This document shows, piece after piece, positions 27,908 through 37,653 of a stretch of 64,000 bases of DNA. Each line of letters opens with the position of its first letter. The stretch's first letter is position 1. Origin of the DNA: Halomonas sp. SSL-5 (lineage in GTDB: Bacteria; Pseudomonadota; Gammaproteobacteria; Pseudomonadales; Halomonadaceae); NCBI RefSeq assembly GCF_030708455.1, contig NZ_JAUYWF010000009.1, positions 62,001-126,000 on the forward strand, read 5' to 3'. The notes beneath the pieces were generated by a model, which was not told the origin of the DNA, ran no database searches, and saw nothing but the letters and a program-made list of their open reading frames with translations. The position numbers and the translations under genes are program-made.

Positions 27908-28688
27908 CTTGTGCCTCGTCGATCTGGTCATCGGTCATGCCGAAGCGCCGCTTGCGGCGCCGGAAGTCTTCCAGTGCCGCATCGAAGGCGTCGGCGTCGA
28001 AATCGGGCCACAGGCGCTGCGTGAAGTACAGTTCGGCGTAGGCCAGCTCCCAGAGCACGAAGTTGGAGATGCGCTGCTCACCGCTGGTGCGGATGCACAG
28101 GTCCACCGGCGCCACCCCGGCAAGGCTCAGCTGGCCGGCGAAGGCGGCCTCGTCGATGTCCGCCGGTGCCAGCTCGCCCGCGGCGACCCGCTCGCCCAGG
28201 CGGCGCGCCGCTCGGGCGAGGTCCCAGTGGCCGCCGTAGTTGGCGGCGATCACCAGGTGCAGGCGCGTGTTGTCGCGGGTGCGAGCCTCGGCCCGGGCGA
28301 TGTGCTTCTGAATCGAGTCCGAGAACCCCGAGAGGTCACCGATCACCGACAGCCGGATGCCGTTGGCATGCAGCTTGTTCACCTCGCGCTTGAGCGCCAG
28401 CAGGAACAGCTCCATCAGCGCGCTCACCTCGGCCCTGGGCCGCTTCCAGTTCTCGCTGGAGAAGGCGAACAGGGTCAGGGTCTCGACGCCGCGCTCGGCG
28501 GCGCGGCGAATGGTGGCGCGCACCGCCTCGACGCCGGCGTGATGGCCACGCACGCCGGAGAGGCCGCGGGCCTTGGCCCAGCGATTGTTGCCATCCATGA
28601 TGATCGCCACGTGACGCGGCAGACCGGCCTCGGTGGTGGCAGAAGCGCCGGCATCGGAGCCGGCGTCGGGGGAGTGCGTTGACGTCAT
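27900..28688 (-). CDS. uppS: Undecaprenyl pyrophosphate synthase (cis-prenyltransferase)
   Basis: A 262-residue cis-prenyltransferase that extends farnesyl diphosphate to the C55 lipid carrier used for peptidoglycan and O-antigen. HVAIIMDGNNRWAKARG (residues 26-42) carries the catalytic Asp32; FAFSSENWKRP and SGEQRISNFVLWELAY segments follow. The first 22 residues are a Ser/Ala/Thr-rich extension beyond the usual start. The 3' end overlaps cdsA. The order frr-uppS-cdsA-dxr is standard. Confidence 0.97.
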   Translation of the reverse strand: MTSTHSPDAGSDAGASATTEAGLPRHVAIIMDGNNRWAKARGLSGVRGHHAGVEAVRATIRRAAERGVETLTLFAFSSENWKRPRAEVSALMELFLLALKREVNKLHANGIRLSVIGDLSGFSDSIQKHIARAEARTRDNTRLHLVIAANYGGHWDLARAARRLGERVAAGELAPADIDEAAFAGQLSLAGVAPVDLCIRTSGEQRISNFVLWELAYAELYFTQRLWPDFDADAFDAALEDFRRRKRRFGMTDDQIDEAQGA

Positions 28689-28747
28689 GGGGTCTCGCTT
28701 CGGGTGTGTCGCTGCCGCCCGGCCGCGAGCGGGCCGGGCGGATGTCC

Positions 28748-29305
28748 TCAGACCTGCATCAGGTCGTGTTCCTTGGACTCCAGGGTCTTGTCGATCTCGG
28801 CGATGTACTTGTCGGTCAGCTTCTGGATCGCCTCCTCGGCCTGGCGCTGCTCGTCCTCGCTGATCTCCTTCTCCTTGAGCAGGGACTTGATATCGCCGTT
28901 GGCGTCGCGGCGCACGTTGCGCACCGCCACCCGGGAGTTCTCGGCCTCATGACGCGCCTGCTTGATGTAGCCCTTGCGGGTCTCCTCGGTGAGCATCGGC
29001 AGCGGCACGCGGATGTTGTTGCCGGCGGTCGAGGGGTTCAGGCCCAGATCGGAGGTCATGATCGCCTTCTCGACCTTGGGCACCATGCTCTGCTCCCAGG
29101 GCACCACCGAGAGGGTGCGGGCATCCTCGGTGTTGATGTTGGCCACCTGATTCAGCGGAACCTGGCTGCCATAATAGTCGACGGTCACCGAATCCAGGAT
29201 GCTGGAGTGGGCACGCCCGGTACGAATCTTGTTCAGGTTGCCGTGGAGCGCCTCGACGCTCTTCTTCATCCGGCTCTCTGCGTCCTTCTTGATGTCATTG
29301 ATCAC
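28748..29305 (-). CDS. frr: Ribosome recycling factor
   Basis: A 185-residue L-shaped protein that, with EF-G, splits post-termination ribosomes. The start [20 protein letters not shown], the middle [12 protein letters not shown] and [14 protein letters not shown] segments, and the final helix are all characteristic, and the length equals that of E. coli RRF. Only 4 bases separate it from pyrH, so pyrH-frr is cotranscribed. Confidence 0.98.
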   Translation of the reverse strand: MINDIKKDAESRMKKSVEALHGNLNKIRTGRAHSSILDSVTVDYYGSQVPLNQVANINTEDARTLSVVPWEQSMVPKVEKAIMTSDLGLNPSTAGNNIRVPLPMLTEETRKGYIKQARHEAENSRVAVRNVRRDANGDIKSLLKEKEISEDEQRQAEEAIQKLTDKYIAEIDKTLESKEHDLMQV

Positions 29306-29309
29306 GATA

Positions 29310-30071
29310 TCAGCCTCTGTCTATCAGCGTGCCTTCCTCGCCGCCCACCACCAGGTTGAGCAGGGCGCCGGGCTTGTTCATGTTGAAGACGCGTACCGGC
29401 ATGTCATGGTCCCGCACCAGGCAGATGGCGGTCAAATCCATGACGCCGAGCTTCTGGGCCAGCGCGTCGTCGTAGCTGAGCTGGTCATACTTGACCGCGT
29501 CCGGATACTTGACCGGATCCTTGTCGTAGACCCCGTCCACCTTGGTGGCCTTGACCACCACATCGGCATCGATCTCGATGCCGCGCAGGCAGGCCGCGGA
29601 GTCGGTGGTAAAGAAGGGGTTGCCGGTGCCGGCGGAGAACAGCACCACGTCACCGGAGGTGAGATAGCGGATGGCGGTCCGCCGATCATAGTGCTCCACC
29701 ACGCCGCTCATGGGAATCGCCGACATCACCCGCGAGCGGATATTGGAGCGCTCCAGGGCATCGCGCATGGCCAGGGCGTTCATCACCGTGGCCAGCATGC
29801 CCATGTGATCGCCGGTGACCCGCTCCATGCCGGCTTCGTGGAGGGCGGCACCGCGGAACAGGTTGCCGCCACCGACCACGATGCCCACCTGGACGCCGAT
29901 GCCGACCAGCTGCCCGATCTCCAGCGCCATGCGGTCGAGCACCTTGGGGTCGATGCCGAACTCGGCATCGCCGGTCAGCGCCTCGCCGGAGAGCTTGAGC
30001 AGGATACGCTTGTACTTCGACTTCTGGGAGCGTGGCTTGGCGGGCGCTTCGACGTGATCGGATGTGGACAT
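29310..30071 (-). CDS. pyrH: Uridylate kinase
   Basis: A 253-residue bacterial UMP kinase of the amino acid kinase fold that makes UDP for RNA and sugar-nucleotide synthesis. [14 protein letters not shown] (about residues 22-35) is the phosphate loop; [11 protein letters not shown] and the [13 protein letters not shown] segments follow. The first 18 residues are a charged extension upstream of the usual start. It sits between tsf and frr as in most proteobacteria. A 9-bp GC hairpin lies between tsf and this gene. Confidence 0.97.
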   Translation of the reverse strand: MSTSDHVEAPAKPRSQKSKYKRILLKLSGEALTGDAEFGIDPKVLDRMALEIGQLVGIGVQVGIVVGGGNLFRGAALHEAGMERVTGDHMGMLATVMNALAMRDALERSNIRSRVMSAIPMSGVVEHYDRRTAIRYLTSGDVVLFSAGTGNPFFTTDSAACLRGIEIDADVVVKATKVDGVYDKDPVKYPDAVKYDQLSYDDALAQKLGVMDLTAICLVRDHDMPVRVFNMNKPGALLNLVVGGEEGTLIDRG

Positions 30072-30138
30072 CGCATCATCTCCTGGGCATCAGCGGTGGC
30101 ATGACGGGGCGACCGGATCGACCGGCCGGATACGCGAA

Positions 30139-30160
30139 GGCGTGCGCTCGCGCGCACGCC
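30139..30160 (-). terminator. Hairpin between tsf and pyrH
   Basis: GGCGTGCGC / GCGCACGCC, 9 bp with a 4-base loop, 25-45 bases after the tsf stop on the minus strand. No long U-run (TTCG follows). Probably a partial terminator separating rpsB-tsf from pyrH-frr. Confidence 0.5.
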
Positions 30161-30184
30161 ATCATCTTAGCGGAACTTCAGACC

Positions 30185-31054
30185 TCAGCTGCGCTTGGCC
30201 TGTTCCATCACTTCCTTGGCGAAGTCGACCTCTTCCTTCTCGATGCCCTCACCCACCTCGAAACGGGTGAAGCCGACCACCTCGCCGCCGGCCGCCTTGA
30301 CAAACTCGGCCACGGACTGGTCCTGATTCTTGACGAAGGGCTGCTCGGTCAGGCTGTTCTCGGCCAGGTACTTCTTGAGGCGGCCCTGGACCATCTTCTC
30401 GGCGATCTGCTCGGGCTTGCCGGCCATGTCGGGCTGGGCCAGGATGATCGCCTTCTCGGCGTCCAGCTGCTCCTGGGGCATGTCCTCGGGACGCGCCACG
30501 GCCGGGTTGATGGCGGCGACGTGCATGGCGACGTCCTTGGCCACCTCGGCGTTGCCACCCTTGAGCTCGGTCAGCACGCCGATACGGCCGCCGTGGACGT
30601 ACTCGCCCACCAGGTTGCCGGCGCCGGCCTCGACCACCACGCTGCGACGCACACCGATGTTCTCGCCGATCTTCTGCACCAGCTGCTCGCGAGCGGTTTC
30701 CAGATCGCCGGCCATGACGGCGGCCACGTCTTCGCTCTTGGCGGCGAAGAAGGCATCGGCGATCTTCTCGGCGAAGGCCGTGAAGTTATCGTCACGAGCG
30801 ACGAAGTCGGTCTCGGAGTTGATCTCGACCATCACGCCGTAGCTGCCATCCTCGGCCACGCGGGTCACCACGATGCCTTCGGCGGCGGTACGACCGGCCT
30901 TCTTGGCGGCCTTGAGACCGGAATTCTTGCGCAGGTTCTCGATGGCCTGATCGATGTCACCGCCGGTCTCGGTGAGGGCCTTCTTGCACTCCATCATGCC
31001 GAGCCCGGTACGCTCGCGCAGTTCCTTGACCTGGGAGGCGCTGATAGCTGCCAT
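30185..31054 (-). CDS. tsf: Elongation factor Ts
   Basis: A 289-residue nucleotide-exchange factor that recharges EF-Tu with GTP. The start [27 protein letters not shown] is quoted in part: the [15 protein letters not shown]-terminal signature is unmistakable, [10 protein letters not shown] carries the nucleotide-exchange TDFV motif, and the [15 protein letters not shown] end is typical. ATG at 31054 has GAGGTGA 6 bases upstream; the three-codon longer alternative does not match the family. It is separated from rpsB by an intrinsic terminator-like hairpin. Confidence 0.98.
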   Translation of the reverse strand: MAAISASQVKELRERTGLGMMECKKALTETGGDIDQAIENLRKNSGLKAAKKAGRTAAEGIVVTRVAEDGSYGVMVEINSETDFVARDDNFTAFAEKIADAFFAAKSEDVAAVMAGDLETAREQLVQKIGENIGVRRSVVVEAGAGNLVGEYVHGGRIGVLTELKGGNAEVAKDVAMHVAAINPAVARPEDMPQEQLDAEKAIILAQPDMAGKPEQIAEKMVQGRLKKYLAENSLTEQPFVKNQDQSVAEFVKAAGGEVVGFTRFEVGEGIEKEEVDFAKEVMEQAKRS

Positions 31055-31085
31055 GGGTGTCACCTCTGAATATCTCGGGAAGTGG

Positions 31086-31112
31086 GCCGGACCCCTCCCG
31101 GGGGAGAGTCCG
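31086..31112 (-). promoter_or_regulatory. Hairpin in the tsf leader
   Basis: Minus-strand CCGGAC...GTCCGG with an inner CTCCC/GGGAG stem, about 12 bp overall with a bulge, 35-60 bases before the tsf start. It lies just downstream of the rpsB-tsf terminator. It could tune read-through or EF-Ts translation. Confidence 0.4.
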
Positions 31113-31128
31113 GAAAATTCGGAGAAGA

Positions 31129-31148
31129 AAGGGGGCCGCGGCCCCCTT
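31129..31148 (-). terminator. Intrinsic terminator between rpsB and tsf
   Basis: A perfect 20-bp palindrome (AAGGGGGCCG mirrored) followed on the minus strand by TTTCTTCTCC. This is the classic rpsB-tsf intercistronic attenuator, lowering EF-Ts relative to S2. Confidence 0.75.
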
Positions 31149-31217
31149 CTCGTCTAACCGGCATCGATGGCAGCGGCATGACAGGCCGCCCACAGCCGCC
31201 GATCAGACGGGCCGCGA

Positions 31218-31967
31218 TCACTCGGCGGCGCTGTCGCTTTCCTGAGCGGCGGGCTCTTCGGTCACCTCGACGAACTCGTCGGGACGACCCTCCTTGGCAC
31301 GCGCGCAGGCGTCGGCGATGGACTTGACGTAGATCTGGATGGCACGGATGGAGTCATCGTTGCCGGGGATCACGTAGTCGACGCCGTCCGGGTCGGAGTT
31401 GGTATCCACCACGCCGATGACCGGGATGCCCAGCTTGTTCGCCTCGTTGATGGCGATGCGCTCATGGTCGACATCGATCACGAACAGGGCGTCGGGCAGG
31501 CCACCCATCTCCTTGATACCACCCACGGACCGCTCGAGCTTGTCCTGCTCGCGGGTCGCCATCAGCACTTCCTTCTTGGTCAGCTTCTCGAAGGTGCCGT
31601 CCTCGTGCATGGTCTCGAGGTCGCGCAGGCGCTTGATGGAAACGCGGATGGTCTTGTAGTTGGTCAGCATGCCGCCGAGCCAGCGGTGATTGACGAACGG
31701 CTGGCCGACGCGGTTGGCCTCTTCCTTGATGATCTTGCTCGCGCTGCGCTTGGTGCCGACGAACAGGATCTTGTTGTTGGCCGCGGCCATCTTCTCGACC
31801 ACGTCGATCGCCTCGTTGAGGGCCGGCAGGGTGTGCTCGAGGTTGATGATGTGGATCTTGTTGCGGGCGCCGAAGATGAACTTGCTCATCTTCGGGTTCC
31901 AGTACTTGGTCTGGTGACCGAAGTGGGCACCTGCCTTGAGCAGGTCACGCATGTTGACGTGTGCCAT
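31218..31967 (-). CDS. rpsB: 30S ribosomal protein S2
   Basis: A 249-residue S2. Start [20 protein letters not shown] and the signature segments [23 protein letters not shown] and the acidic C-terminal tail are unambiguous. ATG at 31967 has AGGAG 7 bases upstream. The gene has a candidate promoter about 240 bases upstream, leaving a long leader in which S2 autoregulation is known in E. coli. Confidence 0.99.
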   Translation of the reverse strand: MAHVNMRDLLKAGAHFGHQTKYWNPKMSKFIFGARNKIHIINLEHTLPALNEAIDVVEKMAAANNKILFVGTKRSASKIIKEEANRVGQPFVNHRWLGGMLTNYKTIRVSIKRLRDLETMHEDGTFEKLTKKEVLMATREQDKLERSVGGIKEMGGLPDALFVIDVDHERIAINEANKLGIPVIGVVDTNSDPDGVDYVIPGNDDSIRAIQIYVKSIADACARAKEGRPDEFVEVTEEPAAQESDSAAE

Positions 31968-32235
31968 GGATGACTCCTGAAATATCGGGTTAGGCCTCCA
32001 TGCACCCCATGGATCCGACCGCCGCATCTCTCGATCTCGACAAGAGACGCCGCAGCACCCGGGACCATGTGCCGGTGCATGTGTGTTTTCAAGGCGTTAT
32101 GTTGATTGACGCCCTCGCTATCGCGGGCTCCCGGCCCGGCTTCGCGACCGAGGGGGTCGCAAGAGACGCTGCCGACGGGCTCGGCGATTGCAGGAAGGCG
32201 CGCAGCTTTATACCATGGAATAACGCCGAGATGAA
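31968..32235 (-). promoter_or_regulatory. rpsB promoter and structured leader
   Basis: Minus-strand TTCATC (32230-32235), 17 bp, TATAAA (32207-32212) is the best promoter in the 327-bp gap between rpsB and map. It predicts a leader of about 230 bases, rich in GC hairpins. S2 is known to repress its own rpsB-tsf messenger through the leader in gammaproteobacteria; sequence-level match to that motif was not verified. A weak plus-strand promoter for map may overlap (TTGCAG 32188, TATACC 32209). Confidence 0.5.
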
Positions 32236-32294
32236 GCCGTCCGCGCGCGTGCCGCTCCATCGCACGGACGCCCCACCCCCGAATCCGAGACCTC

Positions 32295-33086
32295 ATGAAC
32301 GTACCCATCAAGACGCCCGACGAGATCGAGAAGATGCGCGAGGCGGGCCGCCAGGCCGCCCGCGTGATCGAGATGATCACCCCCCACGTCAAGGCCGGCA
32401 TCTCCACCGGCGAGATCGACCGCCTGTGCCACGACTTCATCGTCGACGAGTTGGGCTCGACCCCCGCCCCGCTCAACTACCACGGCTTCCCCAAGTCGGT
32501 GTGCACCTCGATCAACCACGTGGTGTGCCACGGCATCCCCGATGACGCCAAGAAACTCAAGAATGGCGACATCATGAACCTGGACATCACCGTGAAGACC
32601 GCCGACGGCTACCACGGCGACTCCAGCGTGATGTTCGTGATCGGCGAGACCATCCAGGGTGAGCGCCTGTGCCGGGTCACCCAGGAGTGCCTCTACCGGA
32701 GCATGGCGCTGATGCGCCCGGGCGTGCGCCTCTCCGAGCTTGCCCGAGCCATCCAGAAGCACGCCGAGGCCAACGGCTACTCGGTGGTGCGCGACTTCTG
32801 CGGCCACGGCATCGGCGCCAGCTTCCACGAGGACCCGCAGGTGCTGCACTACGACGGCTATGCCCCCGAGGCCGACATCGAACTCGCCGCCGGCATGTGC
32901 CTGACCATCGAGCCGATGATCAACGTGGGGGGCTACCGCACCAAGGTGCTGCGCGACGACTGGACCGCGGTGACACGCGACCGCAGCCTCTCCGCCCAGT
33001 GGGAGCACACCCTGCTGGTCACCGAGTCCGGCGTCGAGGTGCTGACCGCACGCAGCGACGAAGACCTCTCCTTCCTCGAGCACTGA
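32295..33086 (+). CDS. map: Methionine aminopeptidase, type I
   Basis: A 263-residue cytosolic metalloenzyme that removes the initiator Met from new proteins. The five metal ligands of the pita-bread fold are visible: D97 (NLDITV), D109 (GDSS), H171 (GHGIG), E206 (TIEP) and E237 (WEH), with the substrate His79 in VCHGI. Length matches E. coli Map (264). It is divergent from rpsB and 4 bases upstream of glnD, the same map-glnD pairing as in E. coli. Confidence 0.99.
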   Translation: MNVPIKTPDEIEKMREAGRQAARVIEMITPHVKAGISTGEIDRLCHDFIVDELGSTPAPLNYHGFPKSVCTSINHVVCHGIPDDAKKLKNGDIMNLDITVKTADGYHGDSSVMFVIGETIQGERLCRVTQECLYRSMALMRPGVRLSELARAIQKHAEANGYSVVRDFCGHGIGASFHEDPQVLHYDGYAPEADIELAAGMCLTIEPMINVGGYRTKVLRDDWTAVTRDRSLSAQWEHTLLVTESGVEVLTARSDEDLSFLEH

Positions 33087-33090
33087 GCCG

Positions 33091-35772
33091 ATGCTGCTCC
33101 ACCACTACCGCTTCACGCCGGACGAGACACTGTTCGACGTCGACGGCTTTCGCGAGGAGCTCTCGGGCAGCCGCTCGCCGATCGCCCCCTTCAAGGCGGC
33201 ACTGCGCGAGATCCAGGCGCGCCTCGACGAGCGTTTCCGCGCCGGGGCCGATATCCGCGACCTGGTCCACGGCCGCGCCTGGTGCCTGGACCGGCTGTTG
33301 GCGGTGGCCTGGGAGCAGCACGCCTGGCCCGACGAGGGCGTGGCCCTGCTCGCCGTGGGCGGCTACGGCCGCGGCGAGCTGCACCCCCACTCCGACGTCG
33401 ACCTGCTGCTGCTGCTCGAGCAGGACGACGACACCCCCTACCGGGAGGCACTGACCGCCTTCATCACCTTCCTGTGGGACATCGGCCTGGAGATCGGCCA
33501 CAGCGTGCGCTCGCTGGCCGACTGCGAGCGCGAGGCCGGCGCCGATGTCACGGTGATCACCAACCTGCTGGAGAGCCGCACCATCGCCGGCCCCGAGCCC
33601 CTGCGCGAGGCGATGAAGGCACGCCTGGCCCCGGAGCGCGTGTGGCCGGCAGACCGCTTCTTCGAGGCCAAGTGGCAGGAACAGATCAACCGCCACTACC
33701 GACACAACAACTCCGAGTACCACCTGGAGCCCAACATCAAGAGTGCCCCCGGTGGGTTGCGCGATATCCAGATGATCGGCTGGGTGGCCAAGCGGCACTT
33801 CGGCAGCGAGCGCTACGAGGACCTGGTCGCCACGGGTTTCATGAACGATCCGGAGCTGCGCATCCTCAGCCAGGGCCAGGCCTTCCTGTGGCAGGTGCGC
33901 TACGCCCTGCACATGCTCACCGAGCGTGCCGAGGACCGCCTGCTGTTCGACCATCAGCGCACCATCGCCGAGCTGTTCGGCTTCCGCGATAGCCCCGAAC
34001 GCCTCGCCGTCGAGCAGTTCATGAAGCGCTACTATCGCCATGTGACCGCACTGGCCGGCCTCAACGACATGCTGCTGCAGCACTTCGACGAGGCGATCCT
34101 CCACGCCGGCGAGGCCCTGCCGGTGACCCCCCTCAACGAGCGCTTCGAGATCAAGGATGGCTTCATCCAGGCCCGCTCGCGCACCGTCTTCCGCGACCGC
34201 CCCTCGGCGCTGCTCGAACTCTTCCTGCTGATGGCCGAGCACCCCAGGATCGAGGGGGTGCGGGCCGACACCATCCGCCAGATCCGCGACCATCGCCACC
34301 TGATCGATGGCCTTTACCGCGACGACGTGCGCCACCAGAGCCTGTTCATGGAGCTGCTGCGCTCCGGTGGTAACGTGGCGCGCCAGCTGCGGCGCATGAA
34401 TCGTTACGGCGTGCTGGGCAAGTACCTGCCGGAGTTCGGCCGCGCCGTGGGGCTGATGCAGCACGACCTGTTCCATATCTACACCGTGGACGCCCACACC
34501 CTGCGCCTGCTGAAGTTCATCCACGGCTTCCGCAAGCCCGAGGCCCGCGAGACCTTCCCGGTGGCCGCCAACGTCATCCATCAGCTGCCCAAGCTGGAAC
34601 TGCTGTGGATCGCCGGGCTCTACCATGACATCGGCAAGGGGCGCGGCGGCGACCACTCGCTGCTCGGCGCCCGCGACGTGGAGGCCTTCGCCGAGCGCCA
34701 TGGCCTCTCGCCCCGGGACACCCGCCTGGTGAGCTGGCTGGTGGAGCACCACCTGACCATGTCCATGGTGGCCCAGAAGCGCGACATCACCGACCCCGAC
34801 GTGATCGCCGAGTTCGCCCGCCTGGTGGGCGACGAGACGCGCCTCGACTACCTCTATGTGCTGACCGTGGCCGATATCAACGCCACCAACCCCACGCTGT
34901 GGAACGGCTGGCGCGCCTCGCTGCTGCGCCAGCTCCACACCGAGACCAAGCGCGCCCTGCGCCGCGGCCTGGAGAACCCCCTGGAGCGCAACGACTGGGT
35001 CAACGAGACCCGCGACGAGGCGCTCTCGCTGCTCGCCGCGGTGGGCGCCGACATGGACCGGGTACGGCGGCTGTGGGAGTCGCTGGGCGAGGACTACTTC
35101 CTGCAGTACGCGCCCAGCGAGATCGCCTGGCAGACCCAGGGCATCCTCGCCCACGCCGACAGCCAGCTGCCGCTGATCCTGCTCAGCGCCCCGGCCGAGG
35201 GCATGGCGGAAGGCGGCACCAAGGTGTTCATCCACACCCGCTCGGTGGACGACCTGTTCGCCGCCACCGCCGCGGCCATGGACCAGCTCGGCCTCTCCAT
35301 CCACGATGCGCGCATCGCCACCTCCAGCAACGACTGGACGCTGAACACCTTCATCGTGCTCGACGACCATGGCGACCCGATCCGCGAGCCCGAGCGGCTG
35401 GAGGAGATCCGCGCCCACCTGGTGGAGGAGCTCGACGATCCCGACGACTATCCCCAGATCGTCACCCGCCACACCCCGCGCCAGCTGCGCCACTTCAAGG
35501 TGCCCACCGAGGTGATCATCGAGCAGGACCCGGCCAACGAGCGCACCCTGCTGGAGCTGATCGCGCCCGACCGCCCCGGCCTGCTGGCCCGGGTGGGTCG
35601 CATCTTCATGGAGCAGGACATCGCCCTCTCCGCGGCCAAGATCGCCACCCTCGGCGAGAAGGTGGAGGACGTCTTCTTCATCACCGACAAGGCCGGGGCG
35701 CCCCTCACCGACCCCGAGCGCCAGGCACGGCTGCGCGAGCGCCTGGTGGAGGTGCTGGATGTCTCCGGCTGA
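33091..35772 (+). CDS. glnD: [Protein-PII] uridylyltransferase / uridylyl-removing enzyme
   Basis: A 893-residue bifunctional nitrogen sensor that adds UMP to PII proteins when glutamine is low and removes it when high. Order of domains: nucleotidyltransferase with GGYGRGELHPHSDVDLLLL (about residues 90-108), helical linker, HD hydrolase domain with LYHDIGKGRGGDHS (about 510-523), and two ACT domains at the C-terminus (TKVFIHTRSVDDLFA and ERTLLELIAPDRPGLLA). Length is close to E. coli GlnD (890). A structured repeat copy starts 24 bp after its stop. Confidence 0.98.
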   Translation: MLLHHYRFTPDETLFDVDGFREELSGSRSPIAPFKAALREIQARLDERFRAGADIRDLVHGRAWCLDRLLAVAWEQHAWPDEGVALLAVGGYGRGELHPHSDVDLLLLLEQDDDTPYREALTAFITFLWDIGLEIGHSVRSLADCEREAGADVTVITNLLESRTIAGPEPLREAMKARLAPERVWPADRFFEAKWQEQINRHYRHNNSEYHLEPNIKSAPGGLRDIQMIGWVAKRHFGSERYEDLVATGFMNDPELRILSQGQAFLWQVRYALHMLTERAEDRLLFDHQRTIAELFGFRDSPERLAVEQFMKRYYRHVTALAGLNDMLLQHFDEAILHAGEALPVTPLNERFEIKDGFIQARSRTVFRDRPSALLELFLLMAEHPRIEGVRADTIRQIRDHRHLIDGLYRDDVRHQSLFMELLRSGGNVARQLRRMNRYGVLGKYLPEFGRAVGLMQHDLFHIYTVDAHTLRLLKFIHGFRKPEARETFPVAANVIHQLPKLELLWIAGLYHDIGKGRGGDHSLLGARDVEAFAERHGLSPRDTRLVSWLVEHHLTMSMVAQKRDITDPDVIAEFARLVGDETRLDYLYVLTVADINATNPTLWNGWRASLLRQLHTETKRALRRGLENPLERNDWVNETRDEALSLLAAVGADMDRVRRLWESLGEDYFLQYAPSEIAWQTQGILAHADSQLPLILLSAPAEGMAEGGTKVFIHTRSVDDLFAATAAAMDQLGLSIHDARIATSSNDWTLNTFIVLDDHGDPIREPERLEEIRAHLVEELDDPDDYPQIVTRHTPRQLRHFKVPTEVIIEQDPANERTLLELIAPDRPGLLARVGRIFMEQDIALSAAKIATLGEKVEDVFFITDKAGAPLTDPERQARLRERLVEVLDVSG

Positions 35773-35796
35773 GGTCGCAAGTTACGTGCAGAGGTG

Positions 35797-35910
35797 CTCG
35801 GGGCTGATCCGTCGACAGGTCTGCGAGGAGGCGCTGTGAATACTTCCCTGTACGCTACCGACGCCATCCCTGGCGTAGGACCTCCTCTACGACCTGTCCC
35901 CGGCGCCCCT
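35797..35910 (-). repeat. AGGGAN-hairpin repeat, copy E
   Basis: Outer arms GACAGGTC (35814-35821) and GACCTGTC (35891-35898) pair perfectly but with a T-A where other copies have C-G. Hairpin 1 is ACGCC / AGGGAT / GGCGT (35861-35876); hairpin 2 is TAC / AGGGAA / GTA (35841-35852), read on the minus strand. It follows the glnD stop by 24 bp, opposite to glnD, and its end is 17 bp from the dapC promoter. Confidence 0.88.
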
Positions 35911-35927
35911 CGTGCATGGCCTCGCGT

Positions 35928-35956
35928 TTGAGGCCTACTGCGGGCTTCCCTATAAT
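35928..35956 (+). promoter_or_regulatory. Sigma-70 promoter of the dapC operon
   Basis: TTGAGG (35928-35933), exactly 17 bp, TATAAT (35951-35956). The start site would be near 35963, leaving about 66 bases before the dapC ATG. One of the best matches to consensus in the window. Confidence 0.75.
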
Positions 35957-36028
35957 CGAGCCCCTTCTCCGACAACGACCCACATAACGACGCCCGAGGC
36001 CACGGCCCAGAGGCGCGCCTGGACCCCC

Positions 36029-37255
36029 ATGAACCCCGATCTCGACGCCCTCAAGCCCTACCCCTTCGAGCGGCTGGCCGCCCTCAGGGCCGGTGTGACG
36101 CCCCCCGAGGAGCTCGCGCACATCCCGCTGACCATCGGCGAGCCCCGGCACGCCCCCTACGCCGCGGCCCTCGAGGCGCTGCACGCCCACCAGGACGACT
36201 TCGCCCGCTACCCGGCCACCGCCGGGCTCCCGGCGCTGCGCGAGGCGATTGGCGACTGGGCCACGCGGCGCTTCGGTCTCGCCGGGCTCGACCCCGAGAC
36301 CCAGGTGCTGCCGGTCAACGGCACCCGCGAGGCGCTGTTCGCCTTCGTCCAGGCGGCACTCGACCGCACGCGCCCGGCCAGGGTGGCCATGCCCAACCCC
36401 TTCTACCAGATCTACGAGGGCGCCACCCTGCTGGCCGGCGGCGAGCCGCTCTATCTCGACTGCCGCGCCGAGAACGGCTTTCGCCCCGACCTCGACGCCG
36501 TGCCCGCCGACACCTGGCGCCAGGTGCAGATCCTGTTCCTCTGCTCGCCGGGCAATCCCACCGGCGCGGTGACGCCGCTCAACGAATTCAAGAGACTCAT
36601 TGCCCTGGCGGATGAACACGACTTCATCATCGCCTCGGACGAGTGCTACTCGGAGCTCTACCTCGACGAGGCCGCCCCGCCGCCGGGGCTGCTCGAGGCC
36701 TGCGCGGCGCTGGGGCGCCACGACTACCGCCGCTGCCTGGTGTTCCACTCGCTCTCCAAGCGTTCCAACCTGCCGGGGCTGCGCTCCGGCTTCGTGGCCG
36801 GCGACGCCGACCTGATCGCCCCCTTCAAGCGCTACCGCACCTATCACGGCTGCGCCATGGCGCTGCCGCTGCAGCAGGCCTCGATCGCCGCCTGGAGCGA
36901 CGAGGCCCATGTCCGCGCCAACCGCGATGCCTATCGCGAGAAGTTCGCCGCGGTGACCGAGATCCTCGCCCCGGTGATGGACTTCCCCGCCCCCGAGGCG
37001 AGCTTCTACCTGTGGCCGGCGGTACCCGGCGGCGACGATGAGGCCTTTACACGGGAGCTGCTGCGCCATGCCAACGTCAGCGTGCTGCCCGGTTCCTATA
37101 TGGGTCGTCCCGCTGCCGACGACAGGATGGGCCGCGACGACACGCGCGGCACCAACCCCGGCCGCGGCCGCGTGCGCCTGGCGCTGGTGGCCGAGGCCCG
37201 GGCCACCGCCGAGGCGGCACGCCGCATCCGCGACCTCATCGAAAGGAGGCTGTGA
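36029..37255 (+). CDS. dapC: Succinyldiaminopimelate transaminase DapC
   Basis: A 408-residue class I/II aminotransferase using pyridoxal phosphate, converting N-succinyl-2-amino-6-ketopimelate to succinyl-diaminopimelate for lysine and peptidoglycan. Landmarks: RYPATAGLPALREAIGDW, NPTG-type SPGNPTGAV, DECYSELY, the cofactor lysine in SLSKRSNLPGLRSG, and RVRLALV near the end. Linkage to dapD and dapE is the main reason to prefer DapC over other transaminases. ATG at 36029 matches the usual N-terminus (MNPDLDALKPYPFERL); the frame extends upstream through the repeat and promoter, which is not coding. Confidence 0.93.
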   Translation: MNPDLDALKPYPFERLAALRAGVTPPEELAHIPLTIGEPRHAPYAAALEALHAHQDDFARYPATAGLPALREAIGDWATRRFGLAGLDPETQVLPVNGTREALFAFVQAALDRTRPARVAMPNPFYQIYEGATLLAGGEPLYLDCRAENGFRPDLDAVPADTWRQVQILFLCSPGNPTGAVTPLNEFKRLIALADEHDFIIASDECYSELYLDEAAPPPGLLEACAALGRHDYRRCLVFHSLSKRSNLPGLRSGFVAGDADLIAPFKRYRTYHGCAMALPLQQASIAAWSDEAHVRANRDAYREKFAAVTEILAPVMDFPAPEASFYLWPAVPGGDDEAFTRELLRHANVSVLPGSYMGRPAADDRMGRDDTRGTNPGRGRVRLALVAEARATAEAARRIRDLIERRL

Positions 37256-37599
37256 TGTTCACCCTGTATGGCATCAAGAACTGCGACACCTGTCGCCGCG
37301 CGCGCAAGGCGATGGATGGCTCCGGGGTTCCCTACCAGTTCCATGACCTGCGCGAGGATGGCCTCTCCGCGCCGCTGCTCGAGCATATCCTCGACAAGGT
37401 GCCGGTGCTCACGGCGCTCAACAAGCGCAGCACCACCTGGCGCAACCTGCCCGACGAGGAAAAGCGGGAGGTGGACGCCAACAGTGCCCGCGAGCTGCTG
37501 CTCGCCCACCCCACCCTGCTCAAGCGCCCGCTGCTGGATACCGGCGAGGAGATCCGCGTCGGCTACCGCGATGGCGACTACGATGACCTCCAGGGCTGA
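37255..37599 (+). CDS. yffB: ArsC-family thioredoxin-fold protein (YffB/Spx-like)
   Basis: A 114-residue ArsC-family protein. N-terminus MFTLYGIKNCDTCRRARK holds a CxxC (C10, C13), then LREDGL, an NKRSTTWRNL helix and LLKRPLLD as in YffB. E. coli YffB binds glutathione but does not reduce arsenate, and it too lies next to dapE. AGGAGG is 6 bases before ATG 37255, which overlaps the dapC stop (TGATG). A role in the dap operon is unknown. Confidence 0.88.
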   Translation: MFTLYGIKNCDTCRRARKAMDGSGVPYQFHDLREDGLSAPLLEHILDKVPVLTALNKRSTTWRNLPDEEKREVDANSARELLLAHPTLLKRPLLDTGEEIRVGYRDGDYDDLQG

Positions 37600-37653
37600 C
37601 CCCCGACTCTCACGACCCACGTTATTCACACTCGACCCACGAGGACTCTCGAC

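Noticed and set aside
33019..35493. An 824-codon minus-strand frame opposite glnD
   Set aside because: Antisense shadow of glnD, typical of high-GC coding DNA.
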